DNA of 64,000 bases from CF-13 sp036390825 (GTDB taxonomy: Bacteria; Chloroflexota; Dormibacteria; CF-121). Position 1 is the stretch's first letter, and each line of letters opens with the position of its first letter. The stretch is from assembly GCA_036390825.1 (NCBI GenBank), contig DASWBA010000135.1, positions 1 to 64,000 of the forward strand. Reading direction: 5' to 3'. The position numbers were made by a program, and so were the translations under genes. Below are positions 1-8,720 of the stretch, piece by piece. The notes under the pieces were generated by a model that made no database searches, was not told the origin of the DNA, and saw nothing but the letters and a program-made list of their open reading frames with translations.

Positions 1-917
1 GTGACAAGCGCGGCGACAAAGGCGCCCAGCGATGTTTGGACTGCCGAGAGGATCGCGGTCGTCGAGTTGAAGGTCGGCCCGCTGTTCTTTTGGACCACCA
101 TCGCGCCGAAGGTCAGGATGAGATAGCCGACCATGACGACGATCGAGCCCCACACCAGGTAGCTGGTAATCGCCCTGCGATCACGGATCTCTACCCCCAT
201 GTTTAGCGGCACCTCGATGCCGAGCAGGGCCAGAATAACGAGACCGTAAAAGGTCGCGTTGTTGGAGTTGAGCCCGAACGCGTTCCGCGAGAAGTCGTTA
301 GCCGCCGGATGGCCGCCCAGCAGCCAGGCCAGGCCGGCGAGGCCGACCGTCAGGATGGCGGCGCCATAGATGACGAAGACGCCGTTGACGAGATTCTGGG
401 TGACGCGGAATCGCAAGATCGACAGGGCCGATGACGCCCAAATGACCGCCAGGATGATGATGCCCTGCTGCCAGAGTGCGCTCAGCGGATTCTGGAGATT
501 GAAGGGCGGCAGCGTTAGAAGGAACTGGAGCAAGTTGACGACCAGAACGGCGGTCGCGACCATGACGAGTGTGCCGGGCCACCAGGCGCAGAAGCCGGCG
601 AAGAAGCCCCAGAACGAGCCGAGCGCCTTGTTGGTCCAGACGTAGATGGAACCCTCACCGGGGAACATGAGGCCAAGCTGGCCGGTGACGATGGCGCCGG
701 GAATGAGGAACGTGACGAAGCCGAGGATCCAGTACACGAAGGCCGAGGCGCCGGCCGGTTGGACGACCGAGCCCTGGACGGCGAACAGGACGATGGCGAC
801 GAAGATCGCGATCATGTCGAAGCGGCCGAGAACCTTCGGTAAGATGCCGGGCGCGATCCGCTCCGAGAGCAGCTCGCCCGACTTCACGGGTGCGCTGACG
901 CCGGTAGTGGTTGCCAT
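1..917 (-). CDS. APC-family amino-acid permease (C-terminus beyond window)
   Basis: The reading frame is open from an ATG at 917 to the window edge (305 codons) and encodes a very hydrophobic protein with repeated membrane segments. After about 30 polar residues come segments such as FDMIAIFVAIVLFAVQG and YWILGFVTFLIPGAIVTGQL, then the P-G-E-G-S-I-Y-V-W-T-N-K-A-L-G loop typical of APC-superfamily amino-acid/polyamine transporters, which use ion-coupled uptake. An AAGGAGG Shine-Dalgarno lies just upstream (complement of 922-928). The gene is divergent from the cell-division cluster. The substrate cannot be told from sequence; the family call is firm. Confidence 0.85.
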   Translation of the reverse strand, partial: MATTTGVSAPVKSGELLSERIAPGILPKVLGRFDMIAIFVAIVLFAVQGSVVQPAGASAFVYWILGFVTFLIPGAIVTGQLGLMFPGEGSIYVWTNKALGSFWGFFAGFCAWWPGTLVMVATAVLVVNLLQFLLTLPPFNLQNPLSALWQQGIIILAVIWASSALSILRFRVTQNLVNGVFVIYGAAILTVGLAGLAWLLGGHPAANDFSRNAFGLNSNNATFYGLVILALLGIEVPLNMGVEIRDRRAITSYLVWGSIVVMVGYLILTFGAMVVQKNSGPTFNSTTAILSAVQTSLGAFVAALV

Positions 918-955
918 ATCCCCTCCTTAGGGCGGCGTTATTGGTTGTGAACAAA

Positions 956-984
956 TGTCTACCGTGCCGGACGGTCGCTGTCAA
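956..984 (-). promoter_or_regulatory. Promoter of the permease gene
   Basis: On the minus strand TTGACA (984-979) is followed by 17 nt and TAGACA (961-956), a good sigma-A match. A start near 949 would give a leader of about 30 nt carrying the AAGGAGG site, so this gene appears to have a conventional leader, unlike many others in the window. Confidence 0.7.
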
Positions 985-1262
985 GACTGCCCGCCTGCGC
1001 AGGCAGACTCGCTAACGCGTTCGGAGTTAGTTCAGGACTGAACCGGGCGATGGTGTCGTCCAGCCGCCCCATCGCGCACTCGGCCGAAACGACGACGGCC
1101 TCGTGTGCGCGTACAGGCCGGCATGCGACACCCGCCCTCTTACGCGCGAAAGCGCGGCTCGGCCTGCGGCCTCGCTGAGGCCGGCGCGGGAGATCGCCGG
1201 CACAAGATGTAGTAGCTCATTTCCCGCGCCGGTACTAGGCCACAAGATTTAGTTTGATTTTG
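985..1262. other. Non-coding region upstream of the dcw cluster
   Basis: No convincing gene is seen between the permease promoter and the mraZ promoter. The stretch holds short palindromes (GCCTGCGCAGGC near 991, CGCGAAAGCGCG near 1144) and, near its right end, two copies of a 13-bp motif described separately. Short frames here have no recognisable protein features. Confidence 0.5.
1201..1253 (+). promoter_or_regulatory. Two direct copies of CACAAGATNTAGT, NrdR-box-like
   Basis: CACAAGATGTAGT (1201-1213) and CACAAGATTTAGT (1241-1253) differ at one base and start exactly 40 bp apart, about four helical turns. Extended copy 2 matches the published NrdR-box consensus (acaCwAtATaTwGwgt) at about 12 of 16 positions. 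A related sequence, CACAATATCTGGG, lies just upstream of nrdR at 18200. The pair ends 10 bp before the -35 of the mraZ promoter. Regulation by NrdR is inference. Confidence 0.45.
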
Positions 1263-1291
1263 TTGACAGGCACCTGTCGCAGTGGTAGCGT
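1263..1291 (+). promoter_or_regulatory. Probable promoter of the dcw cluster
   Basis: TTGACA at 1263-1268 is followed by 17 nt and TAGCGT at 1286-1291. The -35 is perfect and the -10 keeps the TA....T positions. Predicted transcript start near 1298, about 59 nt before mraZ. Confidence 0.6.
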
Positions 1292-1302
1292 TCGGCGTGC
1301 TG

Positions 1303-1327
1303 GTGGCACAAAGTGGGGAAAAGTGGG
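1303..1327 (+). promoter_or_regulatory. MraZ operator: three GTGGN repeats with 10-bp period
   Basis: GTGGC (1303), GTGGG (1313) and GTGGG (1323) recur with an exact 10-bp period, the arrangement known for MraZ binding sites upstream of mraZ in several bacteria. They lie at and just after the predicted transcript start, which fits repression of the cluster by its own first product. Confidence 0.7.
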
Positions 1328-1356
1328 GAGAGTGAGACAACCGGTGACGACGTCTG

Positions 1357-1797
1357 ATGTTCCTCGGCACGTACCGGCACTCGGTCGATGCCAAGGGACG
1401 AGTCGCGATCCCCGCCCGCTTTCGGGAGCAACTCCCGAGTGGCACCGTGATCTCCAAGGGCGCCGAGGGCTGCCTCCAGGTCTACCCGCCCCAGGAATGG
1501 GCGCAGGAGCAGGGCTTGCGACTGGGCTCGACGACGCCGGCGGAGGAGCGGCGGCTCGCCCGCATGATGTTCGGCGCCGCCCGGGAGTGCGAATTCGACG
1601 CCCAGGGACGAATCGTCCTGTCCGCCGACCAGCGGCAGTACGCCGACATCACGGGCGTAGCCTGGATTGTTGGCGTCAACAACTTGATCGAGATCTGGAA
1701 CGACGAGGGGTGGCGCCGGATCGGCGAGGCGACGCCCGAGGAATACACGCGCATTCAGGACCAGGTGGCCGAGCGGCGACGTGCCCCGCGCACGTGA
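1357..1797 (+). CDS. mraZ: Transcriptional regulator MraZ
   Basis: A 146-residue protein beginning MFLGTYRHSVDAKGRVAIPA, the first of two AbrB-like swapped-hairpin repeats; the second (around 79-100) contains FDAQGRIVLSADQR. MraZ is a ring-forming DNA-binding protein that acts as a dcw regulator. It is the first gene of the cluster and overlaps rsmH by 17 bp. No strong Shine-Dalgarno precedes the ATG, but the conserved N-terminus fixes the start. Autoregulation is likely from the GTGG repeats upstream. Confidence 0.95.
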   Translation: MFLGTYRHSVDAKGRVAIPARFREQLPSGTVISKGAEGCLQVYPPQEWAQEQGLRLGSTTPAEERRLARMMFGAARECEFDAQGRIVLSADQRQYADITGVAWIVGVNNLIEIWNDEGWRRIGEATPEEYTRIQDQVAERRRAPRT

Positions 1798-2764
1798 CCG
1801 ACGCGGCCGCCCTCGACTCGATCGACCGTCCGGGCCGTCCGGACACCGACCCGTACTTTTACAAGACGTCATAACGAGCCTTCAACCAACTCCCGGGCAG
1901 GCGTTCATCGACGCCACGCTGGGCGGTGGGGGATATGCACGGGCGCTGATCGAGCGCCTGCGGCCGGGCGGCGTGCTGCTCGGCCTCGATCGCGATGCCT
2001 CCGCCCTCGAGCGATTCAGCCGGGAACCGGTGCCTCCCGACATCACCGTTATGCTGGAGCACACCAACTTCGCGCAGCTCGATCGGGCGGCCGCGCGGAT
2101 CGGCCGCCCACCAAATGGCATCGTCTTCGACCTCGGACTGTCCTCGGTGCAGCTCGATGACCCTGAGCGGGGTTTCAGCTTCCAGGTGGACGGACCGCTG
2201 GATATGCGCCTGGATCGCAGCGAACCGTGGACCGCCGCCGATCTGCTCAACCGCGAACCGGAGAGTGAGCTGCGGCGCATCCTTTATGACTACGGCCAGG
2301 AACGGTGGGCGGCGCGGATCGCGCAGCGGATCGTCGAGCGGCGACGCCGGACGCCCTTCGAGACCACGGCGGATCTCGTCGACGTGGTGGCCGGGGCCAT
2401 CCCCCGGGGCGCCTGGCCCCGCGAGATCCACGTCGCGACCCGCAGCTTCATGGCGTTCCGCATCGCGGTCAACCGCGAGCTCGACGCGATCGAAAAAGGG
2501 TTGAAGGCCGCCATCCAGGTGCTCGCAAGCGGTGGGCGCGTCGGGGTCGTCTCTTTCCACTCCCTCGAGGACAAAATTGCAAAGAACCTTTTCAACGTCG
2601 AAGCAACAGACTGTATTTGTCCGCCCCAAGCGCCCGTTTGCATCTGCGGGCACCAGCGTTCGGTGCGCGTCGTGACGCGTAAGCCGATCACTCCCTCTGA
2701 GGCCGAGGTACGGGAAAATCCCCGCGCCCGGTCAGCGAAATTACGAGTCGCGGAGAAGTTATGA
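1781..2764 (+). CDS. rsmH: 16S rRNA (cytosine(1402)-N4)-methyltransferase RsmH (MraW)
   Basis: 327 residues. After about 20 arginine/proline-rich residues come GHRPVLLQDVI and the SAM-binding FIDATLGGGGYARALIERL, then FDLGLSSVQLDDPERGFSF and, near the C-terminus, VVSFHSLEDKIAKN, all hallmarks of RsmH. It methylates C1402 of 16S rRNA in the decoding centre. The GTG start at 1781 lies inside the mraZ end, so translation is probably coupled. The N-terminal extension is longer than usual, but no later start fits before the conserved HRPVLL. Confidence 0.95.
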   Translation: MPRARDRRGRPRLDRPSGPSGHRPVLLQDVITSLQPTPGQAFIDATLGGGGYARALIERLRPGGVLLGLDRDASALERFSREPVPPDITVMLEHTNFAQLDRAAARIGRPPNGIVFDLGLSSVQLDDPERGFSFQVDGPLDMRLDRSEPWTAADLLNREPESELRRILYDYGQERWAARIAQRIVERRRRTPFETTADLVDVVAGAIPRGAWPREIHVATRSFMAFRIAVNRELDAIEKGLKAAIQVLASGGRVGVVSFHSLEDKIAKNLFNVEATDCICPPQAPVCICGHQRSVRVVTRKPITPSEAEVRENPRARSAKLRVAEKL

Positions 2765-2807
2765 ATCGGATCCATGTCATTCCACAAGTCAATACCTGAG
2801 CGGCCGC

Positions 2808-3296
2808 ATGGTGGAACCCCTCCCTCCTGGGCATCTACTAGTCTTGCGGCCCCGCCGGCCCGATCCGACCCCTCCGGCGCGCGCGTTTCCCCCTTCGCGC
2901 GCGCGCCGGAGTCGCGGCCGGCCATCGATCTCGCCGCTCGTCGGCGCGACCGCGCTGATCGCCGCAGCCCTGCTCCTGGTGGGGCAGTCGGCGGCCGCCA
3001 CCCAGGCGAGCTACCAGATCGCGACGCTGAAGCAGGAACAAGCCCGCCTATCCGCCGAACACGACCAGCTCCTGGCGCAGCTCGCCGGCGATCGCGCCGC
3101 CAACCGCGTCGCCACCGCGGCGGTGCAACTCGGTCTCTCCCACCCCAGCCGGTGGCAGTATGTCCATTCGACACAATCGCCGATCGCGCTCGGTCCCCGG
3201 CCGGCCAACCAGGGCCGGTCCGGCGTTTGGGACGGGGTACTGGCCGTGCTGGCCGCCGTCATTGGCCGCCCGCTGAACTCGCAAGCAACGCACTAA
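2808..3296 (+). CDS. ftsL: FtsL-like septum formation protein
   Basis: A 162-residue bitopic protein: basic proline-rich cytoplasmic N-terminus (1-42), one membrane segment (about 43-63, SPLVGATALIAAALLLVG), then a heptad-like coiled coil (about 68-95, SYQIATLKQEQARLSAEHDQ). The size, topology and position between rsmH and ftsI match FtsL/DivIC, which links FtsI/FtsW to the divisome. Primary sequence is poorly conserved in this family, so the call rests on topology and context. A hydrophobic stretch near the C-terminus (about 140-150) is unusual. Confidence 0.75.
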   Translation: MVEPLPPGHLLVLRPRRPDPTPPARAFPPSRARRSRGRPSISPLVGATALIAAALLLVGQSAAATQASYQIATLKQEQARLSAEHDQLLAQLAGDRAANRVATAAVQLGLSHPSRWQYVHSTQSPIALGPRPANQGRSGVWDGVLAVLAAVIGRPLNSQATH

Positions 3297-3309
3297 GCAG
3301 GCGGCGACC

Positions 3310-5019
3310 GTGAGGGGCATCCAGGAGCTCGAGCCTCGCGGTCGCATCCTTACATTGATGGCGCTCATCCTGAGTGCCTACCTCGTCCTACTCGGCCGTT
3401 TGGCCTACTGGCAGGTGTGGCGGCACGACGATATGGCCCGGCTGGCCTCCGCCTACCACGACGACACCATCACGTTGCCGGCCGTGCGCGGCAACATCCT
3501 GGATCGCAACGGGGCGCTACTCGTCACCAACACGCCGGTGTTCTCGATCTTCGCCTCGCCAGACCAGATTTCGGCTCAGGAGCGCCAGGATATCGCCGCC
3601 AAAGTCGCTCCCCTGTTGGGCGTAACGCCCGATGCGATCCAGGCTAAGCTGGCCACCACACGACAATTCGTCTACCTGGCGCGGCGGGTTCCCGCCTCCG
3701 TGGCACAGCAATTGGACAAGCTTCGCTTGCCAGGCATTGGCAAGGTGGCCGAAACGCAGCGATCCTATGTCGATGGCGGGGTGGCAGGCACCACGCTGGC
3801 CGCCAATCTCCTTGGATTCGCCAATGATGCGGGCGTCGGCAACTACGGCGTCGAAGGCTACTACGACAAAGTCCTACACGGTCAGGATGGCTTCGAGGCC
3901 ACGGTGAAGGACCTGGCCAACCAGCCGATCGTGCTCAGCGACCGGCAGCGCCGTGATCCGATCGACGGTGCCTCGCTGCAACTCTCCCTGGACGGCACCA
4001 TCCAGGTGGTCGCCGAGCGGGCACTCGCCGACGGGGTGCAGAAATACCAGGCCGAGAGCGGCTCGTTGATCATCATGGAACCCACCACCGGCCGGATCGT
4101 TGCCTGGGCGGATGTGCCCAGCTACAACGCCAACCAGTTTGCGACGACGCCGACCCCGCAGTTCATCGACCCGATCGTCTCCAACCTCTACGAACCGGGC
4201 TCGGTGATGAAGGTCGTGACCCTGGGCGGCGCGCTCGATGACCACGCCATCACGCCCGACACGCGTTTCAACGAGACCGGCGTCGCCGTCGTCGGCGGGG
4301 TGGCGATCCGCAACTGGGACAACCGGGCCCACGGGAACGTCAGCATGACCCAGGTATTGGAGAACTCGCTCAACGTCGGCGCCATCAAGGCGCAGCAGCT
4401 GGAGGGCGTGGGCCCCTTCTATCAGTACCTTCAAAAGTTCGGCATCGGCGCGCCAACCGGGGTCGACGTGGCCGCCGAAACGGCCGAGCCGCTGCGGGAT
4501 CTCGCCAAGTGGAAACCGGTCGAGCTGGCTACCGCAGCTTTCGGCCAGGGCGTCGATGCGACCGCAATCGAGATGCTGGCCGCCGTCAACGTGGTGGCCA
4601 CCGGCGGCAACCTGGTGTGGCCCCACGTCGTCGATCAGGTGATCGATAGCAACGGCACCCGTCACCCGGTGCAGCCACGGGTCGTCCGTCAGGTCATCAG
4701 TGCCAAAGCGGCGCAGCAGATGCAGCAAATGATGGTCGGCGTGGTCGAACATGGCTCCGGCTTCGCCGCTCGGATCGATGGCTTCAAAAACCAGATCGCG
4801 GGCAAGACCGGGACCGCCAGCATTCCGGAAAATGGGACCTACGCCAAGGACGAGACCATCGGCTCCTTTGTCGGCTTCGTGCCGGCCGATCACCCCCAGT
4901 TCATCATGCTGGTGATCACCCGCAAGCCGAAAGTGCTCTTCGAAGGTGCCTATGTCGCGGCCCCGATCTGGAAGACCGTCGCCAGCGCACTGATCACCCA
5001 GTGGCAGATCGCGCCGTGA
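3310..5019 (+). CDS. ftsI: Division-specific D,D-transpeptidase FtsI (PBP2B/PBP3 type)
   Basis: 569 residues starting at GTG. One N-terminal membrane anchor (about 13-33), a PBP dimerisation domain with the RGNILDRNG signature (about 59-67), and a transpeptidase domain with the three active-site motifs: S298-V-M-K, S353-L-N and K499-T-G. It cross-links septal peptidoglycan together with FtsW. There is no C-terminal PASTA domain. Three nucleotides before the start is GCGACC; the upstream spacing from ftsL is 13 nt, consistent with one transcript. Confidence 0.95.
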   Translation: MRGIQELEPRGRILTLMALILSAYLVLLGRLAYWQVWRHDDMARLASAYHDDTITLPAVRGNILDRNGALLVTNTPVFSIFASPDQISAQERQDIAAKVAPLLGVTPDAIQAKLATTRQFVYLARRVPASVAQQLDKLRLPGIGKVAETQRSYVDGGVAGTTLAANLLGFANDAGVGNYGVEGYYDKVLHGQDGFEATVKDLANQPIVLSDRQRRDPIDGASLQLSLDGTIQVVAERALADGVQKYQAESGSLIIMEPTTGRIVAWADVPSYNANQFATTPTPQFIDPIVSNLYEPGSVMKVVTLGGALDDHAITPDTRFNETGVAVVGGVAIRNWDNRAHGNVSMTQVLENSLNVGAIKAQQLEGVGPFYQYLQKFGIGAPTGVDVAAETAEPLRDLAKWKPVELATAAFGQGVDATAIEMLAAVNVVATGGNLVWPHVVDQVIDSNGTRHPVQPRVVRQVISAKAAQQMQQMMVGVVEHGSGFAARIDGFKNQIAGKTGTASIPENGTYAKDETIGSFVGFVPADHPQFIMLVITRKPKVLFEGAYVAAPIWKTVASALITQWQIAP

Positions 5020-5044
5020 TACCGCCAGCGACAATAAGGGTGCT

Positions 5045-6418
5045 GTGTCGATGTCGGTAAGGGACGTACTGGACGCCACGGGTGGACGCCTGCTCAGCGG
5101 TTCGCAGGATGCGTCGTTGAGCGCGCTGTTCACCGATTCGCGCGAGGTGAAGCCCGGCAGCCTCTTCGTCGCCTTGCGCGGCGAGCAGCAAGATGGGCAT
5201 GGCTTCATTCCGCAGGCAATCGAGCGTGGCGCCGCCGGCATCCTCTGCGAGCGGCCGCCGCAGACGATCGACCACGCCGCGGTAATCGTGGTCCCGGACA
5301 CCCGTCGAGCCCTCTTCGACATCACCACCGATCGCCTGCGCCGTCAGGCAGTACCGATTGTCGCGATCACCGGCAGCGCCGGAAAAACGACGACCAAGGA
5401 CCTGATCGCCCATGTCCTCGGACGCCGGCTGCGCGTGCACAAAAGCGAAGGCAACCTGAATACCTATACCGGGATCCCGATGACGATCTTCCAGATGGAC
5501 CCGCGCGATCGAGCGCTGGTCGTCGAGTACGCGATGTCGCGGGCAGGGGAAATCCGCGAGCTGGCGCGCGTCGCCCCGCCGACGATCGGGGTCGTCCTCA
5601 ACGTCGGACTGGCTCACGTCGCCTTCCTCGGATCGATTGACGGAGTGGCCGCCGCCAAGCGCGAGCTGGTCGAGGGACTGACCCCTGGCGGCTTGGCGGT
5701 GCTCAACGCCGACGACCCGAGGGTGCGGGCGATGTCCGCGGTGGCGCGACGTTTCACGCTCTACGGCCTGGCAAGCGATGTCAGTGTTCGGGCCGAACGG
5801 ATCCGGCTGCACGGCATCGAAGGCAGTAACTTCACCCTGATCACGCCTCGCGGCAAGGCCGAGGTATATCTCCGCCTCCCGGGCCAGCACAGCATCTCGA
5901 ACGCGCTGGCCGCCGCCGCGGTCGCGCTCGAGTTCGAGTTCGACGCTCCGGCGATCGCCACGGCGCTCCATGGCTTCACGCCACCCGCCCGTCGCATGAA
6001 CATCGTGACCGGTCGTAACGGCGCCACCGTGATCGACGATTCCTACAACGCCAGTCCCGGTTCGATGCAGGCTGCGCTCCGTGTTCTCGAGCTGGCGCCC
6101 AAGGGCTCGCTCAAGGTGGCGGTGCTGGGCGACATGCTGGAGCTCGGTGACCATGCCGCGCAAGCGCACGACGAGATCGGGTCACTGGCCGGCAAGACCG
6201 CGGACATCGTGATCGCCGTCGGCGAGTACGCCCCGCGGGTCGTGGAGTCCGCGCGACGCGCGGGCCTGGCCAAGGAGCGGGCGTATGTTGTCGACGGGGC
6301 CGAGCAGGTGGTCGCGGCCCTGGGTCCGCTGCTCACGCCGCAGACCCAGGTGCTGGTCAAAGGCTCCCGCGGCATGCGGCTCGAACGGGTTGTCGAGCAG
6401 ATTCGCGAGGGGTCGTGA
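5045..6418 (+). CDS. murF: UDP-N-acetylmuramoyl-tripeptide--D-alanyl-D-alanine ligase MurF
   Basis: 457 residues. The Mur-ligase N-domain (LFTDSREVKPGSLFVALRG) is followed by the P-loop AITGSAGKTTTKDLIAHVL, the MurF-type sequence HKSEGNLNTYTGIP and the C-domain VIDDSYNASPGSMQAAL. It adds D-Ala-D-Ala to the UDP-MurNAc-tripeptide in the cytoplasm. Start is either GTG 5045 or ATG 5051, both in frame after an AAGGG at 5036-5040; I use 5045. In most bacteria murE would sit just upstream; it is absent here. Confidence 0.95.
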   Translation: MSMSVRDVLDATGGRLLSGSQDASLSALFTDSREVKPGSLFVALRGEQQDGHGFIPQAIERGAAGILCERPPQTIDHAAVIVVPDTRRALFDITTDRLRRQAVPIVAITGSAGKTTTKDLIAHVLGRRLRVHKSEGNLNTYTGIPMTIFQMDPRDRALVVEYAMSRAGEIRELARVAPPTIGVVLNVGLAHVAFLGSIDGVAAAKRELVEGLTPGGLAVLNADDPRVRAMSAVARRFTLYGLASDVSVRAERIRLHGIEGSNFTLITPRGKAEVYLRLPGQHSISNALAAAAVALEFEFDAPAIATALHGFTPPARRMNIVTGRNGATVIDDSYNASPGSMQAALRVLELAPKGSLKVAVLGDMLELGDHAAQAHDEIGSLAGKTADIVIAVGEYAPRVVESARRAGLAKERAYVVDGAEQVVAALGPLLTPQTQVLVKGSRGMRLERVVEQIREGS

Positions 6419-7368
6419 CGCCACTGATCGTTTTCGTCGCGGCCCTCGTCGTCAGCGCCCTCGTGTTCCCGGCCGCAATCGGCCGGCTGGCACGTGCCCG
6501 GATGGGCCAGCAGATCCGTGAGGAAGGTCCGGCCGCGCACCACGCCAAGGCCGGGACGCCGACCGCGGGCGGCATCGTGTTCCTGGTAGTGGCGCTCGTC
6601 CTTTACCTGGTCGCCGACCGCTCGCTCGCCGGCGGCTTCGTGCTGATCGCGCTCGGCCTGGGCGGGGCGCTCGGCTTCATCGACGACTTCGCCGCCATCC
6701 GCGGCGGGCGCAACCTTGGGCTCAAGGCGCGCCACAAAATTGTGATTCAGCTGGCGACCGGCGCCCTGCTCGGCTTGCTGGCGCTGCTCTGGGGCCTGAC
6801 GTCGCAGCTGGTTCCCTTCGATGGCCGGCACCCGCTGGGCGCCTGGATGATCCTGGTCACCGCGCTGGCGGTCGCCGCCGGATCCAACGCCTTCAACCTG
6901 ACGGACGGCAGCGACGGCCTCGCGGCTGGCGCCGGCGCCATCAGCTTCGGCGCCCTCGCCCTGGTCGCCGTCCTGCAGCATCACCCCAGCGTCGGACTGA
7001 TGCCGGCGGTCCTGGCCGGTTGCCTCGTCGGCTTCCTCTTCTACAACCTCTTTCCGGCTCGGATCTTCATGGGTGACACCGGCAGCCTTGCGCTGGGGAC
7101 GGCGATGGTGGCAGCCGCCATCACCACCGGCTTCCTCTGGTATCTCCCGCTGCTGGCGCTGGTCTTCGTCGTGGAGACTGTTTCGGTGATAGCCCAGGTG
7201 GCGAGCTTCAAGATGACCGGCAAACGCATCATCCGCATGTCGCCGCTGCACAACCACTTCATCGTCTCCGGATGGCGCGAGATGCCGATCGCGCTCTATT
7301 TCTGGGCCGGCTCGCTGGTGGCCGCTGCGCTGGCGCTGGCGCTGGCACGGCCGGGTCCGGCAGCGTGA
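6415..7368 (+). CDS. mraY: Phospho-N-acetylmuramoyl-pentapeptide transferase MraY
   Basis: A polytopic membrane protein of 317 residues. Conserved cytoplasmic-loop motifs are visible: HHAKAGTPTAGGIVFL, GFIDDFAAIRGGRNLGLKA (metal/substrate aspartates), FNLTDGSDGLAAGAGA, and FMGDTGSLALG. It transfers phospho-MurNAc-pentapeptide to undecaprenyl phosphate, making lipid I. GTG start overlaps the murF stop by GTGA. Confidence 0.95.
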   Translation: MTPLIVFVAALVVSALVFPAAIGRLARARMGQQIREEGPAAHHAKAGTPTAGGIVFLVVALVLYLVADRSLAGGFVLIALGLGGALGFIDDFAAIRGGRNLGLKARHKIVIQLATGALLGLLALLWGLTSQLVPFDGRHPLGAWMILVTALAVAAGSNAFNLTDGSDGLAAGAGAISFGALALVAVLQHHPSVGLMPAVLAGCLVGFLFYNLFPARIFMGDTGSLALGTAMVAAAITTGFLWYLPLLALVFVVETVSVIAQVASFKMTGKRIIRMSPLHNHFIVSGWREMPIALYFWAGSLVAAALALALARPGPAA

Positions 7369-8720
7369 TCGAAACGCGTGGCCGGCACGCGCTCGTGGTC
7401 GGCTACGGGCGCAGTGGCCGCGCGGCGGCGTCCTTCATCGCGCAACGAGGCGGATCGGTGCGGGTCGTGGACCGCGCCGACACCCCGGAGTTGCGCGCCG
7501 AGCTGGCGAAGGCCGGAATCCCGGCGCGACTCGGCGGCTACGGCGCTGAGGACCTGAATGGCAGCGACCTTCTCATCGTCAGCCCCGGGGTTGCATGGGA
7601 CGAGCCCCTGCTCGAAACAGCGCGACAGCGCGGCATCGAGGTTACGAGCGAGATCGACCTGTTCTTCCGCTCCTGTCCATCGCACATCGCCGGGATCACC
7701 GGCACCAACGGCAAGACGACCACCACCGCGCTTACGACAGAGGTACTCCGTGCCGGCGGCTTGCGCGTCATGCGGGGCGGCAACATCGGCGAACCCGTGC
7801 TCGATCGCATCGACCAGCTTCGCCCGGACGACTGGGTCGTCTTGGAGCTCAGCAGCTTTCAGCTGGAGTCGATCACGACGCCGCGGTTGCACATCGGTGT
7901 GGTGCTCAACGTGACGCCGGATCACCTCGACCGCCACAAATCCTTCGCACGCTACGTCGACATCAAGGCGCGGGCGGTTGCCTTCATGCAGCCGGAGGAT
8001 CACGCGGTGCTCAACATCGATGACCCGGCCTGCGCCGCGATGCAAGAGCGAGGCAAAGGCCAGGTCATCGCCTTCGGTCTTCACCAGCCGGTCCGCCGAG
8101 GCGTCACCCTGGTGGACGGGTGGATCACGATCGCGCACGCGGCGGTGAAACGCCGGGTGCTGCCAGCCGCCGATGTCCCGCTGCCCGGTGAGCACAACCT
8201 CAGTAACGTGATGGCCGCCGTCGGCGCCGGCGATGCCGCTGGTGTCGATGTCGAGCGGATGGCCGACGCCATCCGGCAATTCAAGGCGGTCGAGCACCGG
8301 CTCGAGCCAATCGGCATCTTCCACGGCGTTCGCTGGTACAACGACTCGAAAGCGACCAACCCCGATTCCACCTACAAGGCCCTGGCCGCTTTCAAGGAGC
8401 CGATCGTCTTGATCGCCGGCGGCCGCAACAAGGGAATCGACATCGAGCCGCTGGCGCAGGCCATCGCCCAGCGGGTGGTGGCATTGGTGGCGATGGGGGA
8501 GACCGGCGAGGAACTCGCCCGTCGCACCCGCGATGCTGGACTGGCGCACGTCGAACGCGCCGCCGACCTGCCGGACGCGGTGCGCAAGGCCGCGGCGCTG
8601 GCGCCACCGGGTTCGGTGGTGCTGCTGTCGCCCGCCTTCACCAGCTACGACATGTTCCGCGACTACGAGGACCGGGGGCGGCGCTTCAAGGCGACCGTGC
8701 TGGCGGAGCTGCGTCGATGA
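7365..8720 (+). CDS. murD: UDP-N-acetylmuramoylalanine--D-glutamate ligase MurD
   Basis: 451 residues. The GTG at 7365 (GTGA overlap with the mraY stop) is preferred over an upstream in-frame start at 7272, because the conserved fold begins right after it (HALVVGYGRSGRAAASFI). ATP-binding P-loop ITGTNGKTTTTAL, then NVTPDHLDRHKSF and the C-domain WYNDSKATNPDSTYKAL. Adds D-glutamate to UDP-MurNAc-L-Ala. Confidence 0.95.
   Translation: MIETRGRHALVVGYGRSGRAAASFIAQRGGSVRVVDRADTPELRAELAKAGIPARLGGYGAEDLNGSDLLIVSPGVAWDEPLLETARQRGIEVTSEIDLFFRSCPSHIAGITGTNGKTTTTALTTEVLRAGGLRVMRGGNIGEPVLDRIDQLRPDDWVVLELSSFQLESITTPRLHIGVVLNVTPDHLDRHKSFARYVDIKARAVAFMQPEDHAVLNIDDPACAAMQERGKGQVIAFGLHQPVRRGVTLVDGWITIAHAAVKRRVLPAADVPLPGEHNLSNVMAAVGAGDAAGVDVERMADAIRQFKAVEHRLEPIGIFHGVRWYNDSKATNPDSTYKALAAFKEPIVLIAGGRNKGIDIEPLAQAIAQRVVALVAMGETGEELARRTRDAGLAHVERAADLPDAVRKAAALAPPGSVVLLSPAFTSYDMFRDYEDRGRRFKATVLAELRR

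Noticed and set aside
1254..1874. Plus-strand frame of about 200 residues overlapping mraZ
   Set aside because: MraZ is unmistakable in another frame; this one is Arg/Pro/Gly-rich and has no family features.
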